In this document: piece after piece, positions 1 to 9,945 of the stretch | How the letters are laid out: each line of letters begins with the position of its first letter | Position numbering within the stretch: the first letter of the stretch is position 1 | Assembly: GCF_028868675.1 (NCBI RefSeq) | Contig: NZ_JAGWUA010000015.1 | Coordinates: 1-46,973, forward strand | Reading direction: 5' to 3' | Source of the DNA: Bradyrhizobium sp. | Lineage (GTDB): Bacteria > Pseudomonadota > Alphaproteobacteria > Rhizobiales > Xanthobacteraceae | DNA: 46,973 nt | Translations under genes and position numbers: made by a program | The notes under the pieces: model-generated | What the model was told of the DNA's origin: nothing | The model's database searches: none | The model's input: the letters and a program-made list of their open reading frames with translations, nothing else

Positions 1-728
1 TCGCGCGCGATCACGCTGCGCGCGCCGTGGCCGAGCCCCACCACGCCCCAGCCGGAACCGCCGATATGGAAGATCGGCATCGCGACCAGCGACACGTCGT
101 CGGTCGTCCACCTGTTCCAATCGGGGGTGTCCTCGGCGCCGCCGGCCTCGAGCAGGCTCTTGAAGTTCGAATGCGACAGCATCGCGCCCTTCGGCTTGCC
201 GGTGGTGCCTGAGGTATAGAGCTGGATCGCAATGTCCTTCGGGCTGATCGGCACCTTCGCGTCATCGCCGCTCTGGGCGTCGCGCCAGGGCGTGAAATCC
301 GGCCATTCGCCTGCGCCGCCCTCGGTGGTGACGATCGTACGCGCGCCCGGCAGCTTGTCCCTGATCTGGCGCACCAGCGTGATGAACTCGGGTCCGACGA
401 ACAGCACCGGCGCCTTGCAGTCCTCGACGATGAAGGCGACCTCGGGACCGGCGAGCCGCCAGTTCACCGGCGCCATCACCACGCCCACCTTGATCGCGCC
501 GAGCAAGAGCTCGAAATAGATGTCGCTGTTCTTGCCGAGATAGGCGATGCGGTCGCCCTTCTTCAGGCCCATCGCCGTCAAGGCATTGGAGACCTTGTTG
601 GTCCTGACGTCGAATTCGGCAAAGCTCGTGGTGCGGCCCTCGAACTCGTAGGCGACGGCGTTGCCGCGGCTCGTGGCGCGTTCGCGCACCATGTCGGCGA
701 GGTTGGCAACCGGCTGCAGGCTGGACAT
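1..728 (-). CDS. Acyl-CoA synthetase (AMP-binding), 3' part outside window
   Basis: ATP-dependent activation of a carboxylic or fatty acid to its CoA thioester through an acyl-adenylate. Reading leftward from an ATG at 728-726, preceded by a GGGAGA ribosome site, the frame stays open to base 1. That gives 242 residues of a protein usually 500-550 long. The adenylate-forming P-loop motif YTSGTTGKPKG is at about residue 171, and the N-terminal AMP-binding fold precedes it. It lies downstream of the dienoyl-CoA-reductase-like SDR on the same strand, separated by an extragenic palindrome, so co-transcription is possible. The C-terminal lysine domain lies outside the window. The substrate cannot be told from this part. 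Confidence 0.88.
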   Translation of the reverse strand, partial: MSSLQPVANLADMVRERATSRGNAVAYEFEGRTTSFAEFDVRTNKVSNALTAMGLKKGDRIAYLGKNSDIYFELLLGAIKVGVVMAPVNWRLAGPEVAFIVEDCKAPVLFVGPEFITLVRQIRDKLPGARTIVTTEGGAGEWPDFTPWRDAQSGDDAKVPISPKDIAIQLYTSGTTGKPKGAMLSHSNFKSLLEAGGAEDTPDWNRWTTDDVSLVAMPIFHIGGSGWGVVGLGHGARSVIAR

Positions 729-779
729 GTTTCTCCCGTGGATCTTGTTCTGTTTGCGTTTCTCATGACGTTTCTCAGG

Positions 780-925
780 ACGTCGTCCCGGACAAGCGCA
801 GCGAAGCGGAGCGCCGATCCGGGACCCATAACCACGGGCAGATGTGGCTATCGGGACTCGGAGTTAAAGCTTCGCGCCGCAACTTCTCCCTGGGGTTATG
901 GGTCCCCGCTTTCGCGGGGACGACG
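780..925. repeat. Long imperfect extragenic palindrome (family A)
   Basis: The stretch between two minus-strand genes carries inverted arms. GGGACCCATAACCAC at 821-835 is mirrored by GGGGTTATGGGTCCC at 892-906 with one mismatch. Outer GTCGTCCC (782-789) and GGGGACGACG (916-925) arms extend the symmetry. It looks like a mobile-type intergenic palindrome and could fold in the transcript between the SDR and the acyl-CoA synthetase. No coding sequence is seen in it. Confidence 0.7.
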
Positions 926-938
926 GCTGAGAGCGACA

Positions 939-1811
939 CTACCCCCGTGCCGCGCGGTCCTTCTCGTTCTGCGCCTTGATGCTCTCGCGCGCCTTGTTCC
1001 AGTCGTCGTCCTTCCAGTCGCGCAGCTGATAGAAATTGCCGCCCATGGCGAGCGCCTGGGCGCCGTCCATGGCGATGGTCTCGCCGTTGATCCAGTCGCA
1101 GCCGCCGGAGATCAGGAACACCGCGACGTTCTGCAGCTCCTCCATGGTGCCGACGCGACCCATCGGATTGACCGCCTTGGTGCGCGCCCCGGCCTCGTCG
1201 CCGGGCTTGATGCGCTTGCTCATGCCCTCGGTCGGGATCTCGCCCGGCGCGATCGTGTTGAGGCGGATGCCGTATTTGCCCCATTCGACCGCGAGCGACA
1301 TGGTCATGGCGTGGATCGCGGACTTGCTCATCGCCGACGGCACGACGTAGGGCGAGCCGTTGCGCACCCAGGTCGTGGTGATCGACACGATGTTGCCGGG
1401 TTGCCTTGCGGCGATCCAGCGCTTGCCCACCGCATGCGTGACGTAGAACGTGCCGTGCATGACGATGTTGGCAACCGCGTCGAAGCCGCGCGGCGAGAGT
1501 TCCTCGGTCCGCGAGATGAAGTTGCCGGCGGCGTTGTTGATGAGATCGGTGAGCGGCGCCTCGCGAAAGATGTTGTCGATCATCTCCTCGACCGCGAGCG
1601 CGTTGCGGATGTCGACGCCGTGGCTGGTGACGCGGCCGCCATGCAGGTCCATCAGCTCGGTCGCGGTCTCGTCGCAGACGATCTTGCGCCGGCCGCAGAT
1701 GTGCACCTCCGCGCCGAGTTGCAGGAAGCGCGCCGCCATGGACTTGCCGAGCCCGGTGCCGCCGCCGGTCACCAGGATGCGCCGGCCGGCCAGAAGATTT
1801 TCCTTGAACAT
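939..1811 (-). CDS. SDR oxidoreductase, 2,4-dienoyl-CoA reductase-like
   Basis: Predicted NADP(H)-dependent reductase of the short-chain dehydrogenase family, 290 residues. The Rossmann glycine motif TGGGTGLG is at residues 15-22, and a NNAAG motif follows near residue 93. The canonical Tyr-x3-Lys is absent. The region reads PSAMSKSAIHAMT and is followed by EWGKYGIRLN, which is the pattern of 2,4-dienoyl-CoA reductases (DECR/PDCR), not of classical SDRs. Such enzymes remove double bonds so that unsaturated fatty acyl-CoAs can enter beta-oxidation, which fits the flanking acyl-CoA synthetase and hydratase genes. It is divergent from the plus-strand hydratase starting at 1928. Family call firm, exact substrate inferred. 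Confidence 0.85.
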   Translation of the reverse strand: MFKENLLAGRRILVTGGGTGLGKSMAARFLQLGAEVHICGRRKIVCDETATELMDLHGGRVTSHGVDIRNALAVEEMIDNIFREAPLTDLINNAAGNFISRTEELSPRGFDAVANIVMHGTFYVTHAVGKRWIAARQPGNIVSITTTWVRNGSPYVVPSAMSKSAIHAMTMSLAVEWGKYGIRLNTIAPGEIPTEGMSKRIKPGDEAGARTKAVNPMGRVGTMEELQNVAVFLISGGCDWINGETIAMDGAQALAMGGNFYQLRDWKDDDWNKARESIKAQNEKDRAARG

Positions 1812-1927
1812 GGGTGTTTCCCCCGTAGGGATTGTCAGTTAATTGGTCGATTGACTAAATCCGGCCGTCGGCGTCCTGTAAAGCGGCAACCGGTCAGGAA
1901 CAGGCAAGAACAGGGGAGAATTGGTCC

Positions 1928-2740
1928 ATGGAAGAGCGCGTCTCGATCTCGATTTCGGAGGGCGTCGCCGACGTCCGCCTGGTGCGGGCGGACAAGATGA
2001 ACGCGCTGGATCAGGCCATGTTCGAGGCGCTTGTCGCGGCATCCGACCGGCTGTCCCGGGAAAAGGGCGTGCGCGCGGTGGTGCTGTCCGGCGAGGGCCG
2101 GGCGTTCTGCGCCGGTCTCGACATGGGGCGCTTCGCCGCCATGAAGGAGAAGGGCGGGAACGGAATTCCGGGCGGCGAAAATCGCGACCTGACCGTGCGC
2201 AGCCACGGCAAGGCCAATTTCGCCCAGCAGGCGGTGTGGGGCTGGCGCCAGCTGCCGGTGCCCGTGATCGCCGCCATTCACGGCGTCGCCTTCGGCGGTG
2301 GCTTCCAGCTCGCGCTCGGCGCCGACATGCGGTTCCTGTCGGCGGATGCGCGGATGTCGATCATGGAGATCAAATGGGGCCTCGTGCCCGACATGGCGGG
2401 CACGCCGATCCTCGCCTCGCTCGTGCGCGACGACATCTTGCGCGACCTCACCTATACGGGCCGTATCTTCTCGGCGCAGGAGGCGATGAGTTTCGGCCTC
2501 GCCACCCGCATCTGCGACGATCCGCGCGCCACTGCGCTGGAGGTCGCGCGCGACATCGCGGGCAAGAGCCCCGATGCGATCCGCGCCGCAAAACGCATGC
2601 TCAACAATCTCTCGCTCGATCCGGGTCCGGCGCTGCTCGCCGAATCCGTCGAGCAGCAGAAGCTGATCGGCAGCCCGAACCAGACCGAAGCCGTCCGCGC
2701 CAACATGGAAAAGCGCGCGCCGAGATTTGCGGACGTGTGA
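1928..2740 (+). CDS. Enoyl-CoA hydratase/isomerase (crotonase family)
   Basis: Crotonase-fold protein of 270 residues, normal for the family, acting on acyl-CoA thioesters in beta-oxidation-type pathways. The CoA and oxyanion-hole signature GEGRAFCAGLDM lies near residues 57-68. The second oxyanion segment, AAIHGVAFGGGFQLALGADM, follows near residue 115. In the next segment MEIKWGLVPDMAGT retains a Glu at the position of the first catalytic Glu of true hydratases and has Asp in place of the usual Gly of PGAGG. Start at 1928 follows a GGGGAGAA ribosome site. The acyl-CoA synthetase at 2878 follows on the same strand after a palindrome. Hydratase versus isomerase cannot be settled from sequence alone. 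Confidence 0.88.
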   Translation: MEERVSISISEGVADVRLVRADKMNALDQAMFEALVAASDRLSREKGVRAVVLSGEGRAFCAGLDMGRFAAMKEKGGNGIPGGENRDLTVRSHGKANFAQQAVWGWRQLPVPVIAAIHGVAFGGGFQLALGADMRFLSADARMSIMEIKWGLVPDMAGTPILASLVRDDILRDLTYTGRIFSAQEAMSFGLATRICDDPRATALEVARDIAGKSPDAIRAAKRMLNNLSLDPGPALLAESVEQQKLIGSPNQTEAVRANMEKRAPRFADV

Positions 2741-2753
2741 GTCCACGCGTAGC

Positions 2754-2838
2754 GTCATGGCCGAGCTTGTCCTGGCCATCCACCTTCTTGCGTGCGGCGA
2801 CGAAGGACGTGGATCACCGGGACAAGCCCGGTGATGAC
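2754..2838. repeat. Extragenic palindrome (family B)
   Basis: Two 30-base arms at 2754-2783 and 2809-2838 are near-perfect inverted copies, with cores CGAGCTTGTCCTGG and CCGGGACAAGCCCGG, around a 25-base loop. A second member of the family is at 10909-10984. It sits between two co-directional genes and may act as a processing or attenuation hairpin in their mRNA. Confidence 0.75.
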
Positions 2839-2877
2839 GAAAACCAACAGCGTCGCAAGGCAACAACAAAGACAACA

Positions 2878-4425
2878 ATGACCGAACCGTCCCAAGACTT
2901 CCTCGGCGTCGTCTCCGGTGACCGCCGCCGCACCCATGCCGAAGTCGCCGAGCGCGCGGACCGCATCGCGAGCGGCCTGAGCAGGCTCGGCGTCGGGCAG
3001 GGCGATTGCGTCTGCATGCTGATGCGCAACGACATCGCCTTCATCGAGGCGGCCTATGCGGCGATGCGGCTTGGAGCCTATGGCGTGCCGATCAACTGGC
3101 ACTTCAAGCCGGAGGAGATCGAGTACATCCTGAAGGACTCCGCGACGTCCGTGCTGATCGGCCACGCCGACATGCTGCATGGCCTGCGCGAGGCGATTCC
3201 GGCGGACGTCACCGTGCTCAGCGTGCCGACGCCGCCGGAGATTTTGAAGACCTACAAGATCGATCCCGCCCGTCTGGCGACGCCGGATTTCGCCATCGAC
3301 TTCGACGCCTGGCTCGCGCAGCACCCGCCCTACGACGGCCCGGTGGTGCCGCAGCCCACGAACATGATCTACACCTCGGGCACCACGGGCCATCCCAAGG
3401 GCGTGCGCCGTGCCGCGCCGACGGCGGAGCAGACCGCCGCCGGCGAGCGCATGCGTGCGATGGTCTATGGGCTGAAGCCCGGCGCCCGCGCGCTGTTGCC
3501 GGGCCCGCTCTATCACTCCGCGCCGAACTCGTTCGGCTTGCGCGCAGGCAAGCTCGGCGGCGCGCTGGTGCTGATGCCGCGCTTCGAGCCCGAGGAGTTC
3601 CTGCAGTTGATCGAGACCTACCGGATCGACACCATCTTCATGGTGCCGACCATGTTCATTCGCCTGATGAAGCTGCCCGAGGCGGTGCGCAGGAAATACG
3701 ACGTCTCCTCGCTGCGCCACATCATTCATGCCGCCGCGCCCTGTCCGCCCGACGTCAAGCGCGCCATGATCGCGTGGTGGGGGCCGGTGATCTACGAATT
3801 CTATGGCTCGACCGAGTCGGGCGCCGTGACCTTTGCCACTTCCGAGGACGCGCTGAAGAAGCCGGGCACGGTCGGAAAGATCTCGCCCGGCGCGGAGCTG
3901 CGCTTCCTCGGCGAGGACGGTCGCGTGCTGCCGGCGGGCGAGGTCGGCGAGATCTATTCGCGCATGCGCGAGATGGCCGACTTCACCTACCACAACAAGC
4001 CGGAGAAGCGGACCGAGATCGACCGCGACGGCTTCATCACCTCCGGCGACGTCGGCTACATCGACGCCGACGGCTACGTCTTCATCTGCGACCGCAAGCG
4101 CGACATGGTGATCTCGGGCGGCGTCAACATCTATCCGGCCGAGATCGAATCCGTGCTGCACGCCGTGCCCGGCGTGCACGATTGCGCGGTGTTCGGCATC
4201 CCCGACGCCGAGTTCGGCGAGGCGCTGATGGCGGTGGTCGAGCCGCAAGCGGGCGTCACGCTGGACGAGGCCGCCATCCGCGCGCAGCTGAAGGCGCATC
4301 TCGCCGACTACAAGGTGCCCAAGCACGTCGAGATTCGCACAAACCTGCCGCGGGAAGATTCCGGAAAAATCTTCAAGCGCCGCCTGCGCGATCCCTATTG
4401 GGACCATGCCGGGCGGAAGATCTGA
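2878..4425 (+). CDS. Acyl-CoA synthetase (AMP-dependent ligase)
   Basis: Complete adenylate-forming ligase of 515 residues. It activates a carboxylic acid with ATP and then transfers it to CoA. Motifs in order: YTSGTTGHPKG at about 165-175, YEFYGSTESG at about 306 (adenine pocket), SGDVGYID near 390 followed by the hinge DRKRDMVISGG, and the C-terminal catalytic lysine K497 in DSGKIFKR. The ATG at 2878 is chosen because the frame upstream belongs to the family B palindrome and carries no family homology. It follows the enoyl-CoA hydratase on the same strand. The downstream side is interrupted by an IS element. It is clearly different from the partial ligase at 1-728. Substrate unknown. Confidence 0.92.
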   Translation: MTEPSQDFLGVVSGDRRRTHAEVAERADRIASGLSRLGVGQGDCVCMLMRNDIAFIEAAYAAMRLGAYGVPINWHFKPEEIEYILKDSATSVLIGHADMLHGLREAIPADVTVLSVPTPPEILKTYKIDPARLATPDFAIDFDAWLAQHPPYDGPVVPQPTNMIYTSGTTGHPKGVRRAAPTAEQTAAGERMRAMVYGLKPGARALLPGPLYHSAPNSFGLRAGKLGGALVLMPRFEPEEFLQLIETYRIDTIFMVPTMFIRLMKLPEAVRRKYDVSSLRHIIHAAAPCPPDVKRAMIAWWGPVIYEFYGSTESGAVTFATSEDALKKPGTVGKISPGAELRFLGEDGRVLPAGEVGEIYSRMREMADFTYHNKPEKRTEIDRDGFITSGDVGYIDADGYVFICDRKRDMVISGGVNIYPAEIESVLHAVPGVHDCAVFGIPDAEFGEALMAVVEPQAGVTLDEAAIRAQLKAHLADYKVPKHVEIRTNLPREDSGKIFKRRLRDPYWDHAGRKI

Positions 4426-4530
4426 CAAGACGTAGCCCGGATGGAGCGCAGCGAAATCCGGGTCGGCGTATGGAGTGCACCCCAAAAGTGAGACAAGAAA
4501 AACCGGGGACAGTTCTCTAAAGGAGAACGG

Positions 4531-4941
4531 ATGCCCAACAAATCCCCCCGTAAGTTCGATCGAGAATTCAAGCTTGAGGCGGTCCGCCGGCTGTTGGCGG
4601 GCGAGACGGTCAGAGCACTTTCAGAGGAGCTGAAGGTGCTGCGCAAAGATCTCTATTCGTGGCGAAAGCTGTTCCGGGCGGGCGGGGCAGAGGCGCTGCG
4701 CCCGCTGGGTAGGCCTCGCAAGGGCGATGGCGTCGCGACGGCGAAAGTGAAGAAGCGGGCGCGCGAGATCGCGACTAGTGATCCCGCCGCGGCCGAGCGA
4801 ATTGCCGAGCTCGAACGCAAGGTCGGTCAGCAGCAGATCGAACTGGATTTTTTTCGACAAGCCTTGCGGCGGGTCAGGGAAGCACGGCGGCCGACCGCCG
4901 GACCTGGCGCGACGGGATCTACGCGGTCATCCAAGCGATGA
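4531..4941 (+). CDS. IS3-family transposase OrfA
   Basis: DNA-binding subunit of the transposase, 136 residues. The N-terminal helix-turn-helix reads FDREFKLEAVRRLLAGETV with a following YSWRKLF segment. A leucine-zipper-like stretch, ERIAELERKVGQQQIELDFF, comes near residues 90-109. The start follows AAAGGAGAACGG. A run of seven T at 4848-4854, in the codons for Asp-Phe-Phe, forms a perfect T-TTT-TTT slip site. OrfB lies in the -1 frame and is open from before that site, so an OrfAB fusion by programmed frameshifting is expected. The OrfA stop overlaps the OrfB ATG as ATGA. Intact. Confidence 0.92.
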   Translation: MPNKSPRKFDREFKLEAVRRLLAGETVRALSEELKVLRKDLYSWRKLFRAGGAEALRPLGRPRKGDGVATAKVKKRAREIATSDPAAAERIAELERKVGQQQIELDFFRQALRRVREARRPTAGPGATGSTRSSKR

Positions 4942-5846
4942 CAGCCGCCCTGTCGCAAGGCGAACTCACGATCGATCGGATGTGCGCCCTGGCGGGCGTC
5001 AGCCGTGCCGGCTATTACCGTCACTGGGCAGCCTCCGCCCCGCGTGCGGAAGAGACCGAGGTGCGGGACGCGATCCAGCGGCTGGCGCTGGCGCACCGGC
5101 ATTATGGCTATCGCCGGATCACGGCTCTGCTACGCCGGGAAGGCTTTGCGGTGAACAGCAAACGCGTGCTGCGCCTGATGCGGCGGGATAACCTGCTGTG
5201 CCTGCGGCAAAAGCCGTTCGTGCCCGTCACGACGGACTCGCACCATGGCTGGCGCGTGGTGCCGAACCTCGCCCGCGGCATGGTGCCAAACGGTCTCGAC
5301 CAGCTCTGGGTAGCCGACCTCACCTACATCCGGCTGGGAGAAGAGTTCGTCTATCTCGCCGTGGTGATCGATGCCTTCAGCCGGCGCGTGATCGGCTGGG
5401 CGCTGGAAACGCACCTCGAGGCAAGCCTTGCGATCGCAGCACTCGCGATGGCGATCGAGGCGCGTCGGCCGACGCCCGGCAGCCTGGTCCACCACTCCGA
5501 CCGCGGTACCCAATATGCCTGCGCCGACTACACCGAACTGCTGCAGCAGCACGACATTGTCGCCAGCATGAGCCGGGTCGGCAATCCCTACGACAATGCC
5601 AAGGCGGAGAGCTTCATGAAGACTCTCAAAACGGAGGAGGTCAACGGCCAGACCTACCGCGATGCGCAGCATGCCAGAAATGCCATCGGCAACTTCATCG
5701 AGGAGGTGTACAACCGACAACGCCTGCACTCGGCGCTCGCCTACCGGCCCCCCGCCGAGTTCGAAGAAATTTTACCGCTCTGCGGGGCTGCTGCGCAGCA
5801 GCCCCGCAGAGCGGCCCCGATCGCTCAACCTGTCCAGCCGGCCTAG
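4938..5846 (+). CDS. IS3-family transposase OrfB (DDE integrase core)
   Basis: Catalytic part of the transposase, 302 residues from the ATG at 4938. An HTH_21-type segment (GYYRHWA, then HRHYGYRRITALLRREG) precedes the rve integrase core. The three catalytic acids are visible: Asp in LWVADLTYI, Asp in VHHSDRGTQYA, and Glu in NPYDNAKAESFMKTLK, with the DDE spacing normal for IS3. The frame is also open upstream of the ATG (from about 4848), supporting synthesis as an OrfAB fusion. The 3' end contains a 40-bp perfect palindrome at 5775-5814. No disabling mutation is seen. Confidence 0.93.
   Translation: MTAALSQGELTIDRMCALAGVSRAGYYRHWAASAPRAEETEVRDAIQRLALAHRHYGYRRITALLRREGFAVNSKRVLRLMRRDNLLCLRQKPFVPVTTDSHHGWRVVPNLARGMVPNGLDQLWVADLTYIRLGEEFVYLAVVIDAFSRRVIGWALETHLEASLAIAALAMAIEARRPTPGSLVHHSDRGTQYACADYTELLQQHDIVASMSRVGNPYDNAKAESFMKTLKTEEVNGQTYRDAQHARNAIGNFIEEVYNRQRLHSALAYRPPAEFEEILPLCGAAAQQPRRAAPIAQPVQPA
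5775..5814. repeat. 40-bp perfect palindrome inside the end of orfB
   Basis: Two 20-base arms meet without a spacer. The left arm, 5775-5794, begins CCGCTCTGCGGGGC. The right arm, 5795-5814, is its exact reverse complement. It encodes the LCGAAAQQPRRA segment at the transposase C-terminus and could extrude as a cruciform or form an RNA hairpin that limits read-through out of the IS. Confidence 0.85.
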
Positions 5847-5982
5847 GGCGGTGGACCCAACCTGTCCCCCCGTTATCGTGTCTCACGATAGGGGTGCACT
5901 CCAGTACGAGCACATGCAGTTGTCCCGGATTACGCTGCGCTCCATCCGGGCTACAAGTTCCGATAACGACCAGGAGGTTTTC

Positions 5983-6798
5983 ATGAGTGATGCGGCAGCC
6001 GCAGGCAAGGCCGAGACGAAGGAAGTCCTCTGCGAGGTCGCCGACCACATCGCGGTCGTCACCCTGAATGCGCCCGAGCGGATGAACACGATCTCCGGCC
6101 CGATGCTCAACGAGCTGGCACGGATCCTGATCGTGGCCAACGAGGACCCGAACGTCCGCTGCGTCATCCTCACCGGCAAGGGCCGCGCCTTCTGCGCCGG
6201 CCTCGATCTGCGCCGCGAGCGCGACGGCAACGGCTTGAGCGCGGCGTCCTCGCCGACCACGCTCAATTTGCGCAACACGCCGCCGACCGTGCTGCACGCC
6301 ATGGACAAGCCGACGATCTGCGCGGTGAACGGCGGCGCCGCCGGCTACGGCATGGACACCGCGCTCGGCTGCGACATCCGCATCATGGCGGAATCGGCAA
6401 AGCTCGCAGCCGCCTTCGTCAAGCGCGGCGTGGTGCCGGAATCCGGCGGCACCTGGCTGTTGCCCCGCATGCTCGGCTGGGCAAAGGCCTCCGAGCTGAT
6501 CTTCACCGGCCGTACCCTCAGCGCGCGCGAATCTCTGGAATGGGGCCTCGCCAACGAGGTGGTGCCGGACGGCGAGCTGATGGGCCGCGCCGTGATGCTC
6601 GCCCGCGAGATCGCCGCCAACGCGCCGCTCGCAGTGCAAGCCTCCAAGCGCATGATGCGGATGGGCCTCGACGAGACCTTCCCCGACCACGTCCATCACG
6701 TCTACCTGCAGCTCCTGCCGCTGTTCAAGACCCACGACATGGCCGAGGGCATGAAGGCCTTCATGGAAAAGCGCGCGCCGAAATTCGAGGGACGGTAG
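5983..6798 (+). CDS. Enoyl-CoA hydratase/isomerase (crotonase family)
   Basis: Second crotonase-family protein, 271 residues, starting at an ATG 5983 with a strong CAGGAGG ribosome site. The oxyanion-hole signature GKGRAFCAGLDL is at about residues 65-76, and the second, AVNGGAAGYGMDTALGCDI, is near 110. In the following segment AAAFVKRGVVPESGGTW the first catalytic Glu position of hydratases is occupied by Phe, while PESGG carries a Glu typical of several other crotonase branches. It is therefore probably not a plain enoyl-CoA hydratase and may be an isomerase or a hydratase with altered chemistry. It is now separated from the upstream acyl-CoA synthetase by the IS and its split palindrome. 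Confidence 0.87.
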   Translation: MSDAAAAGKAETKEVLCEVADHIAVVTLNAPERMNTISGPMLNELARILIVANEDPNVRCVILTGKGRAFCAGLDLRRERDGNGLSAASSPTTLNLRNTPPTVLHAMDKPTICAVNGGAAGYGMDTALGCDIRIMAESAKLAAAFVKRGVVPESGGTWLLPRMLGWAKASELIFTGRTLSARESLEWGLANEVVPDGELMGRAVMLAREIAANAPLAVQASKRMMRMGLDETFPDHVHHVYLQLLPLFKTHDMAEGMKAFMEKRAPKFEGR

Positions 6799-7093
6799 GG
6801 CGGGCCCCATACTCAGCACGCGTAGCCCGGATGAAGCGGAGCGAAATCCGGGGCCGGTGCCGTCCCGTATTCCGCTTCGCTTCATACGGGCTACCAGCCG
6901 ACGGTGCCGGTGAGCGACACGACATCCGCGCCAATCACCTACGACATCGAGTATCGCTTCGCCTGCCTTGGCCCCAATATCTACTGTGCATGGGGTTGAA
7001 CCTCAAAAAGAGGAGCCTCCAACTTCATCTTGCACCGCGGCAAAAAACTTGCACACTCGGCCGGGCCGGGACTGCCACGGGAGGCGCTCACTC
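6799..7093. other. Intergenic region with palindrome upstream of ppc
   Basis: This 295-bp gap holds a family C palindrome at 6822-6894. The rest (6895-7093) carries no convincing gene. Two TTGCAC copies around 7031 and 7051 could be promoter elements for ppc, but no matching -10 is clear. GGGAGGCG at 7079-7086 is the likely ppc ribosome site. Confidence 0.6.
6822..6894. repeat. Intact palindromic extragenic repeat (family C)
   Basis: Left arm 6822-6852 (GTAGCCCGGATGAAGCGGAG...) and right arm 6864-6894 (ending CATACGGGCTAC) are inverted copies around a short loop. It is the same element as the one split by the IS at 4432-5954, with a few arm differences. Confidence 0.8.
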
Positions 7094-9886
<2,793 letters not shown>

Positions 9887-9890
9887 CCAG

Positions 9891-9943
9891 GCGAATGGCG
9901 AGCAGCGAATGGAATCGCTCGCCATTCGCCACTCGCTGCTCGC
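9891..9943. repeat. CGAATGGCGA-type hairpin repeat (family D)
   Basis: GCGAATGGCGAGC (9891-9903) pairs perfectly with GCTCGCCATTCGC (9917-9929). GCGAGCAGCGAATGG (9898-9912) pairs with CCACTCGCTGCTCGC (9929-9943) with one mismatch, giving two competing hairpins. It lies between convergent ppc and the SDR gene, where it may act as a transcription barrier. A relative built of the same words is at 25463-25535. Confidence 0.75.
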
Positions 9944-9945
9944 GC

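Larger units (their letters stand above)
4471..5903 (+). mobile_element. Complete IS3-family insertion sequence, 1433 bp
   Basis: Terminal inverted repeats of 25 bp (4471-4495 and 5879-5903) both begin TGGAGTGCACCCC and end TGAGACA when read inward, differing only in the middle bases. The direct repeat GTA flanks the element at 4468-4470 and 5904-5906, a 3-bp target duplication as expected for IS3-family transposition. Two overlapping frames encode OrfA (helix-turn-helix) and OrfB (DDE integrase core). Both frames are intact, so the element looks recently inserted and possibly active. It separates the acyl-CoA synthetase from the downstream enoyl-CoA hydratase. The subgroup was not assigned because that needs an ISfinder comparison. 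Confidence 0.93.
4432..5954. repeat. Palindromic extragenic repeat (family C) split by an IS element
   Basis: The left arm at 4432-4462 and right arm at 5924-5954 are 31-base inverted copies with one mismatch (GTAGCCCGGATGGAGCGCAG... and its mirror). They were originally separated by a loop of about 25 bases. The IS3-family element 4471-5903 now occupies that loop. An intact relative lies at 6822-6894. Confidence 0.85.

Noticed and set aside
1835-1865. Operator for a fatty-acid repressor between the divergent SDR and hydratase genes
   Set aside because: TTAATTGGTCGATTGACTAA is only partly symmetric and no regulator gene is nearby.
2755-4485. Minus-strand open frame of 576 codons
   Set aside because: It is antisense to the acyl-CoA synthetase and rich in His/Arg/Asp low-complexity, with no family signature.
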